A stretch of 64,000 nucleotides of DNA from Mesorhabditis belari (Eukaryota; Nematoda; Chromadorea; Rhabditida; Rhabditidae), in contig CAUEEP010000743.1 in the NCBI GenBank assembly GCA_958450365.1, positions 434,001 to 498,000 on the forward strand, read 5' to 3'. Each line of letters begins with the position of its first letter. The first letter of the stretch is position 1. The translations under genes and the position numbers were made by a program. This document shows positions 48,726-59,497 of the stretch, one piece after another. The notes beneath the pieces are model-generated. The model did not search any database. It was given only the letters and a program-made list of their open reading frames with translations, and had not been told where the DNA came from.

Positions 48726-49672
48726 CAAAAAACAGAAAACAAAAAGTGTTATCAAGAAAAAGTACTCAACCTAATATTTGCCAGAACAGAGAAACCTGTT
48801 GAAAAAAATGGATCTGTTCTTTTCAATACTCATATTCCATTTTCGAAACTCTCATCCTTTTTTTTGAAACCAAAAACGAGAGTCTAAGTAAATTTTTCAA
48901 ATGTTTTCGTTGAAAAATCTCTGCTTTTGCTCGTGTAAACAAACTGAAACCTCTTCGTCGTCAAGCGACGAGCAACACAATATCGACCTCAGCGTGATGA
49001 ATTCCTAAATAGAATTTGAGTTATAAAATAAACTTGGTCGAGTTATAAAATAAATAACATTGAGTAACGAATCAAAAGGGTAAAAATCTGAGTCAAATAT
49101 TAAGCAAAGTGATTTGTGTTTTTGATAGTTTAAAGGTTGATTTATAGGAAAATGTCTAAAAAATGGAAATTCCAATAAACAGGCAAAAAAAGAAGAGACG
49201 GAAGGGGAAATGGAGAGAGGGAAATGGAGAGTGTCCCTCCGTCTCCTCCACTTCCCTTCGAGGTCCCCTCAGGGGCTCTCCTGTGCAGAAAACGATTGAA
49301 CACCCGCCCAGTCACCCCCCTTTTTTTTTCCTTTCCTTTTTCCCTTCCATGGACTCCTCTCTTTCAGAAGGAAAGACCAGTGGGCAGCTCGAGAACGGAG
49401 GAGGAAAAGATGCGTCTCCGCGGAGGTTCTTCATGCCTCCATCCGAAAAAGTATCCAATGATTGTGAAAAATGAGAGACTCGAGACACGCATACATCGGA
49501 CAAAAACACTACGAAACCATTCAGGCGAATATTCTCGGTGACCTTTTACCCGAATCCACATTTCCGTTAAAGACATTATCAAATGTGAATTTAATTCTAG
49601 GTTAGTGAAAACGTCAAAAAAAAAACTTTAGAAACCCGGTTACTTAGAATTATCTTATATATATATATATAT
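48726..49672. other. Intergenic, no gene seen
   Basis: A GC-richer, purine/pyrimidine-biased block (49195-49480) creates two overlapping ORFs of about 100 aa, both without splice or family support. Confidence 0.4.
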
Positions 49673-49947
49673 GTTACGTCCGAATCTGAGGAGACGTCCA
49701 TCTCGATCCGGACGTCCGAATCTGAGGAGATTCATTCTCCCCGAAACGGACGTCCGAATCAGAGATGGACGTCCATCTCTGATTCGGACGTCCATCTCTG
49801 ATTCGGACGTCCGTTTCGGAGGAGAATGAATCTCCTCAGATTCGGACGTCCGGATCAGATCCTGAAGTCCGGATCCGACCACACTCATTCTGGTCGCATT
49901 CGGACGTCCGGATCAGATCCGGACGCCTGGTCGGATTCGGACGTAAC
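49673..49947. mobile_element. GGACGTCC palindrome-array element
   Basis: It starts GTTACGTCCGAATC and ends with the complement GATTCGGACGTAAC (ending 49947), bordered by TATATA runs on both sides. Inside, the octamer GGACGTCC occurs seven times perfectly, plus degenerate copies, each flanked by GAATC/GATTC, ATCTCTG or GGATCAGATCC, so the whole element is nested palindromes. It is clearly GC-richer than its surroundings. No plausible coding content. Confidence 0.8.
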
Positions 49948-50432
49948 ATATATATAAATACTTTATTTAGAAAGAAATAAAGTACGATTATTATGAATAA
50001 TATTTCTTTATTTGTGTTGTTTTTCTTCAACTTTATTCGAGACTCAAAAGAAAAAAGAAACTAATTTCCAAGGAAACGACTTTCAAATGCAAGAAATTGA
50101 CTAGAGGCTTTTGGGATAAAGAATTCAAAAATAAATTTTGTGAAGGGTAACAAAAATCACAGAGGTAATTATTGAAAGTAACCGAATTTTTCGCTATAGA
50201 CTCGAATCATTCATATCATTTTCGGGGAGGGAAATCCGTACTAACAAATAGATTTGCACACATAAATCTCTCAGCAAACTAACAGCATCTAGCATTTCTT
50301 TCTAACGAAATCAAACAAGCCGTACATATAGGAATTTACATAAATACAAGTAAAAGTGTTTAGCTAGAAATGATACCTAGAAAAATTGAGATTTCAAGAG
50401 CAAAACTAACAGTAATCCTTCAAAAAAAGGTT

Positions 50433-50674
50433 TACCGTGTGTCTCGGGAAAGATCGGTAGCAAATTTCTTTTCTTAAAAGCTTTCATGAAGTGCTATAGA
50501 GCTGGAAAATGGCTCAAAAATCTGTTAGCTCATGTGGTATTTTTGAGTCATTTTCCAGCCCTATAGCACTTCATTGAAAGCTTTTATGCAGAAAAGAAAT
50601 TTTAAAAAGGGCTGCTACGCAGGAGTACGCGATGATACTCTTTACCCGGTCTTCTATTCGAAGAAATACGGTAA
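50433..50674. mobile_element. MITE related to family C
   Basis: It begins TACCGTGTGTCTCGG and ends GGTCTTCTATTCGAAGAAAT followed by ACGGTA. A central hairpin (50465-50604) has arms AAAGCTTTCATGAAGTGCTA and the complement. Just downstream of the NHR gene. Confidence 0.6.
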
Positions 50675-50719
50675 ATATATTAAATATTTGTCATTTTCTT
50701 TACTCACCAAAAAAGGAGA

Positions 50720-53700
50720 TTAAAATTTAATAAGATTTTTTGAGATATGATCGATATCGAGAAGGTTAAAGAATTGAATTTTTGTGAAAGTTTCCGTCAC
50801 ACAGCGATAAAGATCCTGAAAAGTTGAAGGATTATTTTAAACAGATTCTTTTGAAAGAAATCTTTTTAAGCTTTTTTTTCAACCTTTATAGAGTTTTCTT
50901 TTCAAATTCTTTAGTCAAAACGATCAAAAAAAAATCACCGAAATGGTTCCTATGAGAAGCAGAATTGATCCCATTCTTGTTGCAAACTCTTTCTCATTTC
51001 GCTCCTGGAAAGGTTTTATATAGATACTTTATTCAGAACCTGAGATAAAGTGCGCTAGATTTAAGATTAAAACACATCAATTCATACACATAACACGAAA
51101 AGGGCCGATAAAAAGAAACACGATATAATATATGTAAAATGTGGGTAGCACAGATAACGTCAAGGATCCACTAGAGCTTCAAGATCAAGATCATCTACAG
51201 ATAATTTAAAGGTTTCGAGACTATTGGACTCTCTCAAAACTCTGGGGAGTCGATTCCAAATTCTGGCAGTTCTTATTGGAAAAGAGTTATAAACAAACTT
51301 ATTGGAGGTGACTGGAATTTCTAAAACGAAAGAACCTCTCCTTGAACTAACCGTGGGATTAATTTTGAATAAATTATAAATAAATTAAAAAGCCTTGTGA
51401 TAGCCTTTTAGTTCATTGTTTGCTTCTTAAAGTGCAACTGTTTTAAAAAACTAGCGTTACTTTGATTTAAACAAATCACAAATGCATCATTTCAACGGTT
51501 GAAATTGGGTTTTTTCTAGACTCACCTTGTAGAAATCGATCAATCCTTCGAGAATCAATTTCTCGTGTTCTTTTGCCAGATCTTGAAGAGTATTTGTGAA
51601 TTGAAGATACCCTATTAAATTAGTTTTAGCTTTGCAATCTTACAAAATTTCTTACAGACTCTCCATGCGGTAAGCGCTTTGAGTGCAGCGTATTCAAAAT
51701 CGCGGAGATCCATCTCGTGCATCGGTTGAATGAGTTCGGTGAAGATGCGCTCGTTGAACTCGAGAAAAAGCCTGAAAATAGAAAAATTCTTTCATTTTTC
51801 ATCACCTTTATTTTTGTTCTATTTGTTGAATTTTTTTTTTTTGAATGATTGAGATTGAGTTTTGTTTTTGCATTTTCAAGAACAAAAACAAGAACGTTTT
51901 GTTGTTCAAGAACAACGAAACAAAAAACAAAACGCACTGTTTCTTTCCCTCTCCCGTGATGAGACCAGGCTCATCTTCCCAACCAACAACATAGTTACTC
52001 AAATCCGAATAGGTTCCATCCGTAAATATTAGCATTCGATCTGTGGGCTCTCTAAAATAATAAGTTAAGAAATCTTATGATAATAGAAGTGAATAAGAAT
52101 TCACTCAAAAAGTGACCTCAACTTAACAGTCATCCAAGCCATATCCAAAACACTAAAACCGAGAGCACACGATTTATATAAATGAGCCTGAAAAAGATCG
52201 ATAGATAGAAAAGAGTTCTAACATTGAAACCTTCTCGTCTTTGCTAAGCAAATGAAAGCCAGGTAGACGTCGAGCATATTGAAATGAAAGGAAATGCTCG
52301 AATTGAATCGTGTGGCGTTGTCTTGAGAGAGTATGTGCAGTCAGGGTGTTTCGAGTAAACGGCTAAAGAGAAGCCAATAAAATCTTGTTTTACAATTAAA
52401 AGTATAACTTCTGGAAAAAACCTACAATATCTCCAGTTGTCTGAACCATGGCCACCAAAGGAGCCTCACTGTACATCACTCGACGAGCGTCCATTGCCTG
52501 ATGTTCCTGAATTTTATTTTTTTCTATTGTTTTTGAATGAATTTATATTTACTTTATTTAATAAATTAATTAATTTTAATTACCCTAAAGTCTCGAGTAT
52601 AAGTTCTGCCTTAATTTACATTCGCTTTAATTGCTTTGAATTTCTTTTTGTTGGGTTTTTATACATTTTTATTGTTATATAAACTTTTATTATTGTTCTT
52701 GGAGCGCGGGATACTACAGGGTGACAGCCTATCACCATTGCTATTTGTTATGTGCATGGATACATCCAGACGATAGTGTTGAAGAAGACGCTGGAAAGCG
52801 CATCTCTTTCGACCGTCGACGTGGACTTTGGCCGGATGAAGAGGCCAGGGAGGGATCCATAAGACTGAGCACCGGAGAGGAGCAGGGCGGACGCGCCGAG
52901 CCACGCCCGGAGCAACAAATAACAGCATAAAATTGCTATAACCCTCAATAAATTTACTTCTATTATTGTTCTTAAAAAGCAAAAAAGTTATGCTGCAGCG
53001 GGGTTCGAACCGTCGACACACCGCACCGGAGACAGCCGTCAATTTGCATGCGAAAACCAAACAGAACTTATACTCGCGACTTTAGGGTAATTAATTTTAA
53101 TTAATTAATTAATTTACTTCTTCCATATAGTGTAGAAGCAATCTGTGCCCTGTCCAGTCTCGAAGATTTCTGGCCCGTACCCGACCTTCGTAAGTTCGAT
53201 CGTTGGATGAAGAAAAACTCTATAAAATATTGATGTTTAAATTGAGAATCGATACTTTTTCTTACTAACCGGATTAAGATTTTGTTGAAATAAGGCTGAT
53301 GGAGATGAATGGGCTGAGGGATCTTCATAAGAATCAAGAGAAGAAGAAGCCGAGGCAGGGCAATCGAACCGGATTTCTATAGTGAACATTTGTTGCTCAT
53401 TCTTTTTCTACACTACTATATTATTCTAACTTCCCTAATTTGGTTTTACACTTTGGTTTTACCTTGTGCAATTTCGTTTTGTTCCTCTTCTTCATCCGCA
53501 CTTCCAGGACTATGGATTTCTTTCTTGATGATCGGAGTTCCGGGCCCATCCATTTCAGGTAAATACCTAAAAGCATTTATTTAAATATCAGATTCTTCTT
53601 TTCTTTTCTCAATAGGGATTTGAGGAGTTGCCTCTTTGAATTCCTCGGTTTGAGTTTGGTTCGGTTTTCATTTCAGATCTTAGTCATCAGTTCAGTTTAT

Positions 53701-54785
53701 CTTGATTTAGAGAAGGGATCGGAATTGGGTCCTCACTAGAACCGAATTATCGGTGGTCGAGTCGAATTGACTTTGGGTTTTGGATATGATAGCTTTTCGC
53801 AATGAAAAGTCTCAGATTTGATTCCAATTGTGATTCCAAATCAACGAACCTTGATTCCGATTGTGGATCTTCATCTTCAACCTCAGATTTGACCCGTTTT
53901 CCCGGTTTTGGTGGTCGCTTCTTTTGCACACCTAAGATAGAAAGGATTTTTGCAATGATCTTTCTCACTTACATTCCCTCTTCATACCAGCTCGTAAGCA
54001 CTTCTCATATCTGAAATTGAAATTTATAGCTAATAGAAGAATCAGAGAAACATTTTGTAATTTAAACAGTTTTCAGTGAACTGTTTAAATCTAAAGCCAA
54101 AGTAGTTTGGCTTTAGATTTAAACAGTATTTTACACTGCATTTTTAAACAGTAGCACTGCATTTTATAGACATGAAATTATTGTGATTCTAAGAATCGAG
54201 GTTCGATGAATGTTACTAGACATTATAAGTGACTTAAGAATATAGGCTCGTAAAGTTTGTCTCAGGTAACTACCTGCATGCTCGGCAAATCATCCGCAAC
54301 TCGTAGTAAATTCGGCATTTATTTTCCGCTTTGCACACAAATGTGATGTTTAAAGAAACAGTTCGCCGAAAAAATGCCGCACAAGCTAGACATGAGATGG
54401 CACCTGAAGTTCCTTTTAAGTGTTGATACTTTAAATTTGAACAGTTTTCAGTGAACTATTTAAATCTAAAGCCAAATTACCTAGCACTGCATTTTATAGA
54501 CATGAAATTATTGCGATTCTAAGAATCGAATTCGATGAATGTTACTAGACATTATAAGTGACTTCTTAAGAATAAAGACTCGTAAAGTTTGTCTCACCAA
54601 AATGTGGAGACGCAGCTTGAGGAGAAGCACACACGTGGCAAATATCGAGATCTAAAAGAATTCAGTAGTTGGGGAATTGCCGCTTTTTATAGTAAAATTT
54701 GTTTTTTTAAATTATTTAATATCTAACTTCGTTCAATGGATCGTTGTGGTTCAAGTGTGATGGCTGCAGATGTGAAAAGAGACAT
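50720..54785 (-). CDS. Nuclear hormone receptor (nematode supplementary NHR class)
   Basis: Fifteen in-phase exons read leftwards: 54785-54728, 54651-54598, 54403-54274, 54010-53973, 53931-53850, 53566-53463, 53376-53270, 53219-53118, 52497-52426, 52362-52231, 52187-52117, 52051-51938, 51771-51656, 51611-51526, 50815-50720; 453 aa. DNA-binding domain at residues about 21-95: '[19 protein letters not shown]' then '[12 protein letters not shown]', '[14 protein letters not shown]', '[16 protein letters not shown]'. All eight zinc cysteines are present, and the P-box region CLACAAFF is the worm type. A basic stretch ([14 protein letters not shown]) and an acidic hinge follow. Ligand-binding domain about 225-450: '[19 protein letters not shown]', '[17 protein letters not shown]', '[15 protein letters not shown]', and a terminal helix near LLDIDHIS. 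Ligand and targets unknown. Introns hold a LINE fragment, a TIR element and a duplicated sequence. Confidence 0.93.
51160..51366 (-). pseudogene. Non-LTR retrotransposon (LINE) ORF, 3' end fragment
   Basis: A frame ending with TGA at 51162-51160 reads '[20 protein letters not shown]', '[20 protein letters not shown]' and '[15 protein letters not shown]'. The pattern R.A+.WN.LP...+...S...FK is the typical C terminus of LINE polyproteins after the reverse transcriptase. It lies within the last intron of the NHR gene, same strand. The rest of the element is absent, consistent with 5' truncation. Confidence 0.78.
52705..52776 (+). pseudogene. Reverse-transcriptase motif fragment
   Basis: The + frame reads [17 protein letters not shown], then MDTSRR and a stop. 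This is the conserved RT block around QGD.LSPLLF. Only this block is recognisable, no catalytic YxDD follows. Confidence 0.75.
52975..53045 (-). repeat. tRNA-like sequence (minus strand)
   Basis: On -, GACGGTTCGAACCCCGCTGC has a good B box (GGTTCGAACCC). The upstream half is GC-rich but does not give a convincing D arm. It lies inside the TIR element. Confidence 0.4.
54057..54262. repeat. Duplicated intron sequence, copy in NHR intron 3
   Basis: Shares with 54430-54597, in direct orientation, CAGTTTTCAGTGAACTRTTT-type sequence, AGCACTGCATTTTATAGACA, GAATGTTACTAGACATTATA and CGTAAAGTTTGTCTCA. This copy also contains an extra inverted repeat (CTGTTTAAATCTAAAGCC and its complement, 54079-54126). 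Confidence 0.85.
54430..54597. repeat. Duplicated intron sequence, copy in NHR intron 2
   Basis: About 165 bases nearly identical to 54057-54262. It abuts the donor of exon 2 (54598), so the duplication reaches the splice site on one side. Exon 3, encoding most of the DNA-binding domain, lies between the two copies. Confidence 0.85.
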
Positions 54786-57612
54786 CTTAAAGTCCTTTGC
54801 TCACCTAGATTCAAAGTAATAAAGCTTATAAAACAAAAAAACATAAGTTCAGAGAGAAAAATAAACTTGAATAAGATTGAAGAAAATTGATTGCAAGACA
54901 AAGATTTACGATAGGTAGATATGGTGCGAGTTTATATCGTCTAAAAACTTGCTTCTCATCATTATTATTTGAGTTTTTTTTTAGTTCAACTTCAAAAATG
55001 ATCCGAATTTCTAATTCCACAAATTAAAATCTTATTTATTAGCCTTTACTTTTGTATAATTCTGAAGTCAGTCAGAAGAACGCAACAAAAAGCCACTAAT
55101 GAAAGTTGAGAGGAAAACGGAAATCCCACGTGATCCGATTAGCTCGTTTTCAAAGAACTACTAAGAAAAGACACACACAATTGCAAAAGATCAATAAACG
55201 CTTTCGTTTCTGAAGCTCGCTCAAACGCTCAAACTCACCGTTTACCTTATTCAACTATTCTGGTGAAAGAAAAAGAAATTGATTGAAAAATTCAAAAAGC
55301 AAACAAAAGAATGGCTGACTGCTGAGCATAATAGGTGAACTTTGGTGAGGAGAGATGAGAAAAATGATGGTTGACGGCAATTTCTTGATTGAGGTTTCCA
55401 CATTATGAGACCAAAGAAAGGAGTGCCAACTCAAGGGAAAGACGTAGAAAAAAAGAGGAAACGGGAGGTGAGGGGGGCCATGTTTCAATCGGCGTTGAAA
55501 AGAGCGGTAAGCTCGGGACAGAGAATCGATCAGAGTCGAGAGAGCGAGAGAGGAAGATGGGAGATTTGAGAGAGTCACTGGGAAATGAGGGGAGAGCGAA
55601 GAAAATGGGTGAAGGGGGGTGATGAAAAGAAGAGGTGGAAAGGAGAAGTGGTTGCTGGTCTCTTTCCCGAGTGAGCCCTTTTTCGAGAGAAGAGCAGGGC
55701 ACAGACTATATGGGAGAACGAGAGAGAGAAACGGGAACACCCGGGTGTCGAGCCTCTCCACAACCCATCCAGTTCTCCATGTCTCCCATCTTCACTCACT
55801 TCTTGAAAATTTCCAAGTCACATCCTTTTTCAATGCTCAGTGTTTCCAGGTCTCCACTTGAATATTTGAGTGAGTGAACACCAAAGGAAAGGCTGGCGTC
55901 GTCAAATTTCAAAATTTGAGATACCCGAATATGAAAGAGTCAAACTGATAAAGGCCTTTTAAAGAATTGATCAAAAAAGAAAGTAGTTTAGCGGGTTTGG
56001 TGCAGCGGCAATGTAGAGTTTGACTTGTCACATAAAGCTAGAATTGCTCAGCTCTCTTTTGGTCTGAAAGAAAAACCCTTGAAAAAGTTGCTGTTAAAGT
56101 AGTCAAATCTCCTTTTTCCGTTGTACACCCATTAAAAATCAAAATGAACCAAAAATCAACAGCTCTAGTAATTTGATTTGTCCAAAAAAAGAGAAAGCTT
56201 CTTGTTTGTTGAAAGGCTGAGCGTATTGTGTGCTGAATGTTGTTGACTAAAATGATCGAGAACACAATTGATGATGCTCGTTTTTAGTTTCCGTCAAAAA
56301 TTCTTCAAAAGACTGAGAAAAGCGAAAGAAATAGAGGGTTTTTTTTTTCGAATATTCAACGAAATTGAGAAAGCGTGAGCAAAAATCGAGCGTCATTGCG
56401 AGGATCGAATGGCTGAGAAGAGTGGGGAAAAATGAGATTGTAGAAAAGAAATAAATGGAAAAAGAAAAAAAAAGCATCCATCTCTACCCTCTAAAATGGA
56501 TTGATGACACCAAAATGTTTCTTTCACCCTTTATTTGTTCAGCTTTCATCTTCATCCACCCCATATAGAAATACAGACAAACTTTCCCAGTCACATTGAA
56601 ACGCTTTTCGGAAAATTTTGATCTGTGCACATGTGATCAGCTTGGTTGACCGATTTTCTTCGAGCTTTTCCTAAATTGAATTTAAAGTAAAGAGAAAATA
56701 GTGTGAAAGAATCAGAAATAGTGTGAAATAGGAAACGGCTTAGGTCGAAAGCAACAGCAACTTAAATATCTTTTACAATTTCTAAGATATTCAGTTGATT
56801 TTAAATGCCCTCGTTTCCTATTTTGCACTATTTCTTGAGAGAAAAACACTCTAACAATACATAGTGATGTATGGTAGCCTAGCAGCGCTTTCTCCCCCAA
56901 AAACCAGTGAATTTCAAAAATCAATGCTTATGAGTGTCAAGAAATTCTTGGAAGATGATTAATTTCGAAAAAGTGTGCAAAAAGTTAGTTGAAAAAGCTA
57001 GAATTGAAAAGCTGTAGGCTAACAATCAATCAATGAAGTCATTTTTGAGAAGAAAAGATGCCAGAACATAGAGTTTTTGAGTGGGAAACGGAAAGCTGAT
57101 AAGTAGACTCTTGCCAAACCTTTGCTCCCTTCTTTACTTCACCGCTCCTTTGTCATCACTAATTTCTGATTGTAGGCAACCAAAAGGATGAAATCACCAC
57201 GTGGTTGTTCCCTTTTATGCTATGATTGTGTCAATGAACCAAAGTAAAAGCAAAAAAAAAGGAGTTTAAGCCTTATATCATCATAGCAAGTATTATGCCT
57301 TCGAGATTTGTTGTTGAGGTCGCTGTTGTCCCCTGATGCAGCTGCAAGCAAGGTGTAATAAATTCAAAGTTAAGCTCAAAGCTAATTTTCAAGTCTTTGT
57401 TTTTCTTTTTTTTGACTTTTAGTTTTTTAAACTAAATTCAAAACGATTTTGCTTTGATTTATTTCCTCAGATGTAGATTTATGGTCACTCTTGCCAAATC
57501 CTTCACTTTCTAAGCAATCCTATCGTCTATTATTTTTTATGGACTCGTGCTTAGACTCTGCTCATATCTTTCATTTTTTTTAAATCATTTTCATTTTGCC
57601 AGATCCTATCAA
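54786..57612. other. Intergenic, no gene seen
   Basis: The NHR promoter region. A purine-rich block at 55390-55640 produces a 168-aa minus-strand ORF rich in Ser, Pro and Leu. It has no splice structure or similarity and is best explained by composition. Confidence 0.45.
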
Positions 57613-59175
57613 ATGAAGATTTTAAAGAGCTTTTAAAGAGCTCTTCTACTTTGGTTACTTTCGAGTCTTTACGGAACTGTTTGTTGTTCTTCGCTGAAAT
57701 TTTTGTCCACTTACGATGTTGAATTGCCCAATTCTGTGACTCAAAATTTCTCGGCACTTCCACGTGCCATTCAAGAAGAGATTCTAAAAAATATCTTTCT
57801 CCAGAAAGACTCCTTTCCGCGAGATGATCTCATCGAAAAGACGAACGATTAGAGCAACGAAGAACTTCAAAAAGTCGCTGATCGTTTCGTGAATGATCTC
57901 AAGGATGCCTTTCATGGCATCAAAGCAATTGATATTCAAAAGCTGTTGACCGTTGTTGATACGAAGGATGCGCTCATCGCAATTTTCAGCCGAAAATCGA
58001 TCGTCACCGAAACCAAAGTGATGCAACATGCGGGCTCTATCCGTTAATATCATTTTGCTGAAAACCCGAATGCATTAAACAAATCCACTCCTAAGAACAT
58101 AAACAAATCAATCGGAATTCACCCAATCAAGCCGATTTTGGATGATGACAAGTCAAATAAATCAAAAGGATTTTCGAATTGATTTTTCGGATGCTGCACG
58201 TGCGGACTCTGTCGGCTATTTTTCTTCCACACTTCAAGTCAAGCATTACAAGTTTGCTGGAACGTTTACTCACAGCTACGGTTCCTGCAGTACCCTTTCC
58301 CACATTTGCAGCAACCACGGACTCTGAACTTTCGCCTGTATCCTCTACAGAATCTGCATCTACAGAGATTCGCTGGAATTTCTATGTTCATCATCAAGAT
58401 TCACTATTTGGAGATGCAACTCCAGCACAAAGAAAGTCTTTTTGATCGTTTTACCTCTTAAGCATTTCTCAAACAAAATCTAATTTGTGAAATTTTAGCC
58501 AAAGCAATTGGTCGACTGAGCGGAGAGATTTTGGGAAGAGGATTCGAGGGAATTCTTCAATCAGGTGACTCGCCGCTAATTTCAGAAGAGAGACGCTCAT
58601 TTGAGAGGCCAACGCATGCAATGGATGGAAACGATGTCATTGGGATTCTCGATCAAATCACCGGTTAGTTTAGAAGACATTTTTTTTACCTTATTAACCA
58701 GCTTATTTACCAACTGAGGAGGCGACCACTTCAGCTTTACTCGAAGATTCCCTCATCGAACTTTCGGGTGGGTTTTTTCATTTTTAGCATGTTTATGATT
58801 GTGATTTCAGATCCAATCGTCGATTTTATCACAAAAGCTCCCTATCAGAGTGAACGAGCCGATGAATGGACTCAACGCGTTCTGGCTTCGGTAAACGTCT
58901 TAGCAGACCAAAAATTGTCTGGTTGTTTTTCAGATCGAGTCAATTTCAAAGGAAAATTTACGAGCCTATTTTCTGGAGTACTTGTGAGTTTTTAAAAAAC
59001 TATTTAACAAACAAAACAAAATTAAAAATTGGTATTTAGGGATGATGAAACGGCAGCTCATGCTGGTGTCGTAAGAGTTCAACTTCAGGTTAACGCAACC
59101 ATCGGAAAAGTTTCGCGACTTTTGAGAACAGCATTTCCAACTAAATCGATCATCACAAGCTTCAGAGTGAGTTAA
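57613..59175 (+). pseudogene. Unrecognised secreted-type gene with a disrupted 5' half
   Basis: From ATG 57613 a single frame runs 190 codons to TGA 58180 but is broken by TAA (57634), TAG (57850) and TAA (58045). Around the first stop it reads MKILKSF, then RALLLWLLSSLYGTVCC, like a signal peptide. Downstream exons are clean and in phase: 58499-58663, 58702-58767, 58811-58890, 58934-58983, 59040-59175, reading 'KAIGRLSGEILGRGFEGILQ', 'YLPTEEATTSALLEDSLIEL', 'DPIVDFITKAPYQSERADEW' and 'VNATIGKVSRLLRTAFPTK'. No family recognised. Either the 5' half has decayed, the true gene starts elsewhere, or introns remove the stops. It converges on the GPDH gene. Confidence 0.5.
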
Positions 59176-59301
59176 AAACCAGAAAGATTTCATTTAAATA
59201 AAAACTATAGGTCTTTTATCCGTCACCTTGGCTTCATACATCTTTGCAACAAAATCCGGAGAACTAAATGTGTTTGTACTGTGCATAAAAAATTACTGTT
59301 G

Positions 59302-59307
59302 TTTATT
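59302..59307 (-). terminator. Candidate poly(A) signal of the GPDH gene
   Basis: TTTATT on + gives AATAAA on -, about 190 bases past the GPDH stop. No closer exact signal was noticed. Confidence 0.4.
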
Positions 59308-59497
59308 TACAAATAATGTCACAAAGAAATTTCTACTGGTTTTAGTGGCAAGAGCTAATAACACAAACTGCATCACAAAAATGACTACGTTGCGAAAGAA
59401 TAAGCCTGAATTGAGTCTAAAAAGTCAGAAAATTTTAAAAGGGCAATTTGGGGAAACCGTATGAGAAATAACTAGTCGTATAAAAAGGTTAAACATC

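Larger units (their letters stand above)
52581..53089. mobile_element. TIR element carrying an RT motif and a tRNA-like segment
   Basis: The ends TACCCTAAAGTCTCGAGTAT and ATACTCGCGACTTTAGGGTA are inverted repeats with one mismatch. The flanks repeat ATTAATTTTAAT (52569-52580 and 53090-53101), a possible 12-bp target duplication. The middle is GC-rich (52760-52920). It interrupts NHR intron 8, 28 bases from an exon edge. Confidence 0.7.

Noticed and set aside
52659..53060. 133-aa minus-strand ORF
   Set aside because: It lies antisense across the TIR element and its RT block; the sense RT motif explains the region better.
55255..55877. Cluster of overlapping ORFs up to 168 aa
   Set aside because: Purine/pyrimidine-biased DNA keeps several frames open at once; sequences are low-complexity and mutually overlapping.
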